Below are positions 5,812 through 6,828 of a DNA stretch of 6,828 nt, piece after piece. Source of the DNA: Nitrospirota bacterium (lineage in GTDB: Bacteria; Nitrospirota; Thermodesulfovibrionia; Thermodesulfovibrionales; JdFR-85); the NCBI GenBank assembly GCA_013151785.1, contig JAADHP010000253.1, forward strand, positions 1 to 6,828, read 5' to 3'. How positions within the stretch are numbered: position 1 is the first letter of the stretch; every line of letters begins with the position of its first letter. The notes beneath the pieces were generated by a model. The model was not told the origin of the DNA. It did no database searches and was given only the letters and a program-made list of their open reading frames with translations. Made by a program: the position numbers and the translations under genes.

Positions 5812-5889
5812 AACCCAAAATCCAGCTATAAGAACAACTAATGAATAGCTGAAAAATAGTGCTATGAACTTTATCAATGGACTTGGGTT
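5812..5889. repeat. Weak nested inverted repeats between sensor and PfpI genes
   Basis: AACCCAA (5812-5818) pairs with TTGGGTT (5883-5889), and inside them CAGCTAT (5823-5829) pairs with ATAGCTG (5845-5851). Both stems are seven bases and perfect, but the loops are long. This is a possible transcript-end structure; it could also be chance in AT-rich DNA. Confidence 0.3.
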
Positions 5890-5898
5890 TAATTTATC

Positions 5899-5924
5899 TT
5901 GTACTGTGCTAAAATAAAGTACAA
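5899..5924 (+). promoter_or_regulatory. Inverted repeat upstream of PfpI gene, candidate operator
   Basis: TTGTACT (5899-5905) and AGTACAA (5918-5924) are perfect inverted copies whose centres lie 19 bases apart, about two helical turns, as for a dimeric repressor. A -10-like TAAAAT (5910-5915) falls between them, with a weak TTTAAT at 5888-5893 as -35. The gene start follows 11 bases later without a clear ribosome binding site. The regulator is unknown. Confidence 0.4.
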
Positions 5925-5935
5925 CAGTATCTACG

Positions 5936-6442
5936 ATGAAAAAGGCATTGATTATAAGTGCAGACAATTTTGAGGATACAGAACTACTTGTGCCCTACTA
6001 CAGGCTTAGTGAAGAAGGATTTCAGGTTGAAGTGGCATCTGTAAGAAAGAGAAAGATAAAGGGAAAACACGGTTACCAGGTTAAAGTAACAAAGACACTT
6101 GAAGAGGTGAATACAGATGACTACGACCTGCTTATTCTTCCAGGTGGCAGGGCACCTGCCACGATAAGAAAGGAAACAAGGGCTCTTGAAATCGTCAAGG
6201 CATTCTTCAGGGAAAACAAACCAGTAGCTGCCATATGCCATGGACCACAGATACTCATTAGTGCAGGACTTCTTGAGGGCAGACGTGCTACCTGCTATAG
6301 AACAGTAGCAAAAGAACTGAAGGATGCAGGAGCAAAGTATGAAGACAGAGAGGTTGTAGTGGATGATAACCTGATCACCTCAAGACAGCCCTCAGACCTT
6401 CCTTTCTTTATCAAAGAGATAATGAAGAAACTGAAGGTCTAA
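5936..6442 (+). CDS. DJ-1/PfpI family cysteine protein
   Basis: This 168-residue cytoplasmic protein matches the PfpI branch of the DJ-1/ThiJ/PfpI superfamily (family glutamine-amidotransferase-like fold, reported as protease, glyoxalase or deglycase). The nucleophile elbow AICHGPQILISAG holds C101 and H102, and the conserved acidic residue near the N-terminus is E13 in NFEDTELLVPYYRL. The closest remembered relative is the archaeal PH1704 protein (about 166 residues). In PH1704 the third catalytic residue is Glu74, supplied by a neighbouring subunit in a GGRAPE motif; here the motif reads GGRAPA (A75), so that Glu is missing. An activity change or a substitute acid such as E80 is possible. 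The start is conserved and the C-terminus ends as in the family, so the TAA stop is genuine. It is probably a stress-protection enzyme with its own promoter. Confidence 0.9.
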   Translation: MKKALIISADNFEDTELLVPYYRLSEEGFQVEVASVRKRKIKGKHGYQVKVTKTLEEVNTDDYDLLILPGGRAPATIRKETRALEIVKAFFRENKPVAAICHGPQILISAGLLEGRRATCYRTVAKELKDAGAKYEDREVVVDDNLITSRQPSDLPFFIKEIMKKLKV

Positions 6443-6514
6443 ATTGAACGATTCGAACAGCTGAAACAATTTGAACGGTTAACACAGTTTAAACAGCTGA
6501 AACGACTCAAACTC
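6443..6514 (+). repeat. Degenerate 9-bp tandem repeats directly after the PfpI stop
   Basis: Eight consecutive nine-base units fill this stretch with a loose consensus of YTKRAACAG (examples: TTCGAACAG, TTTGAACGG, TTTAAACAG, CTGAAACGA). The array begins at the base after the TAA stop of the PfpI gene and is in phase with it. Read in that frame it would give a three-residue pattern, ERF-EQL-KQF-ERL-TQF-KQL-KRL, open until TAG at 6542-6544. There is no start codon at its head and the PfpI protein already has its full length, so translation is not expected without read-through. Confidence 0.75.
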
Positions 6515-6701
6515 TCAACCTACAACACCTATTCACCCATATAGCAAAAAGAACTACATCTGAATGTGTTAACGAACTTCTGTTGTAAGTTTTATTTGAA
6601 CTATGTGGGATAAGGGAAGTAATATTTTTAATCTGTAACTTCTGTTTTGTTACCCCTTGTAACCAATACTGTCCGGTAAACCGTGTAAGTCCTTGTAGGA
6701 C
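6515..6701. other. AT-rich spacer with small stems, no gene
   Basis: No reading frame of note. Small inverted repeats occur: GTTAC (6649-6653) with GTAAC (6659-6663), and CTGTCC (6669-6674) with GGACAG (6698-6703), the latter enclosing two four-base stems. The last one touches the structured element that begins at 6702. These are too short to interpret with confidence. Confidence 0.35.
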
Positions 6702-6828
6702 AGGGGATATTAATTTTTCGTCTCATTCTCACAGGCCATCCATGGCCTGTTCTGAGGAAATTTTGCATGCTTGCCATCACGGCAAGCACTACTGCAAAAT
6801 TAAAATCCGCTCAAAATTAATATCCCCT
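6702..6828. repeat. Structured palindromic repeat, right copy, enclosed by 16-bp inverted repeat
   Basis: AGGGGATATTAATTTT (6702-6717) is the perfect reverse complement of 6813-6828, which ends at the last base of the window. Inside are hairpin 1 (6731-6739 with 6742-6750, centre CC) and a compound hairpin 2: an outer stem of 6759-6767 with 6793-6801 and an inner stem of 6769-6775 with 6781-6787, loop ATCAC. The order CATCCATG, TCTGAGG, AATTTTGC, TTGCC-loop-GGCAA, GCAA, TAAAATCC repeats that at 95-163 with the same spacing to within a few bases, while the stem arms differ but still pair. The whole would fold as a three-way junction. No protein is encoded. Confidence 0.85.

Noticed and set aside
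5806..5935. Remnant of a HATPase domain after the sensor gene
   Set aside because: No N-box, G-box or related residues appear in any frame; the stretch is AT-rich with stops in all frames.
6669..6703. Cloverleaf-like set of short stems before the right repeat, considered as a tRNA or small RNA
   Set aside because: Stems are four to six bases, there is no T-loop or acceptor/CCA pattern, and no anticodon arm of the right size.

Overview
The window is about 6.8 kb of AT-leaning bacterial DNA, rich in ATA (Ile) and AGG/AGA (Arg) codons. It holds two insertion sequences followed by a small envelope and redox gene cluster. The mix of a CcdA-type thiol transporter, a Met-rich periplasmic metal-resistance-type protein, a kinase fragment lacking its ATPase domain and an archaeal-looking PfpI protein would fit a thermophile-related lineage such as Nitrospirota (Thermodesulfovibrionia-like) or a deep deltaproteobacterial group. 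That placement is inference; no marker gene is present.

Layout. 1-170: a structured, palindrome-dense repeat. About 170-1802: an IS1634-like insertion sequence with an intact 517-residue DDE transposase on +. 1803-3268: a complete IS1380-like insertion sequence on -, flanked by TTAA, inserted at the right tip of the first one. 3273-3492: no convincing gene. 3493-4215 (-): ccdA. 4216-4375: a divergent control region with 11-bp-phased TTCAY half-sites on both strands. 4376-4852 (+): an exported Met/Gly-rich protein with a helical tail. 4873-4904: a strong hairpin. 4966-5805 (+): a membrane sensor ending after the histidine phosphoacceptor domain. 5936-6442 (+): a PfpI/DJ-1 family protein. 6443-6514: nine-base degenerate tandem repeats. 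6702-6828: a second copy of the structured repeat, closed by a 16-bp inverted repeat at the window edge.

How it may work together. The control region at 4222-4316 looks like one shared operator for an OmpR/PhoB-type response regulator. It has four half-sites toward the Met-rich gene and two toward ccdA, each array ending exactly 10 bp before a -10-like hexamer. This links periplasmic thiol reduction (CcdA) to a candidate periplasmic metal-binding protein. The sensor fragment just downstream is a possible partner in signalling, although it cannot phosphorylate itself in the usual way. The regulator itself is not in the window.

The most unusual structure is the repeat present once at each end of the window. 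The two copies share fixed blocks (CATCCATG, AATTTTGC, TTGCC/GGCAA, TAAAATCC), but their stem arms differ in base-paired fashion. This is what selection on folding, or on palindromic DNA, would leave behind. The window edges fall in or exactly on these repeats, so this may be a contig broken at a dispersed repeat family.
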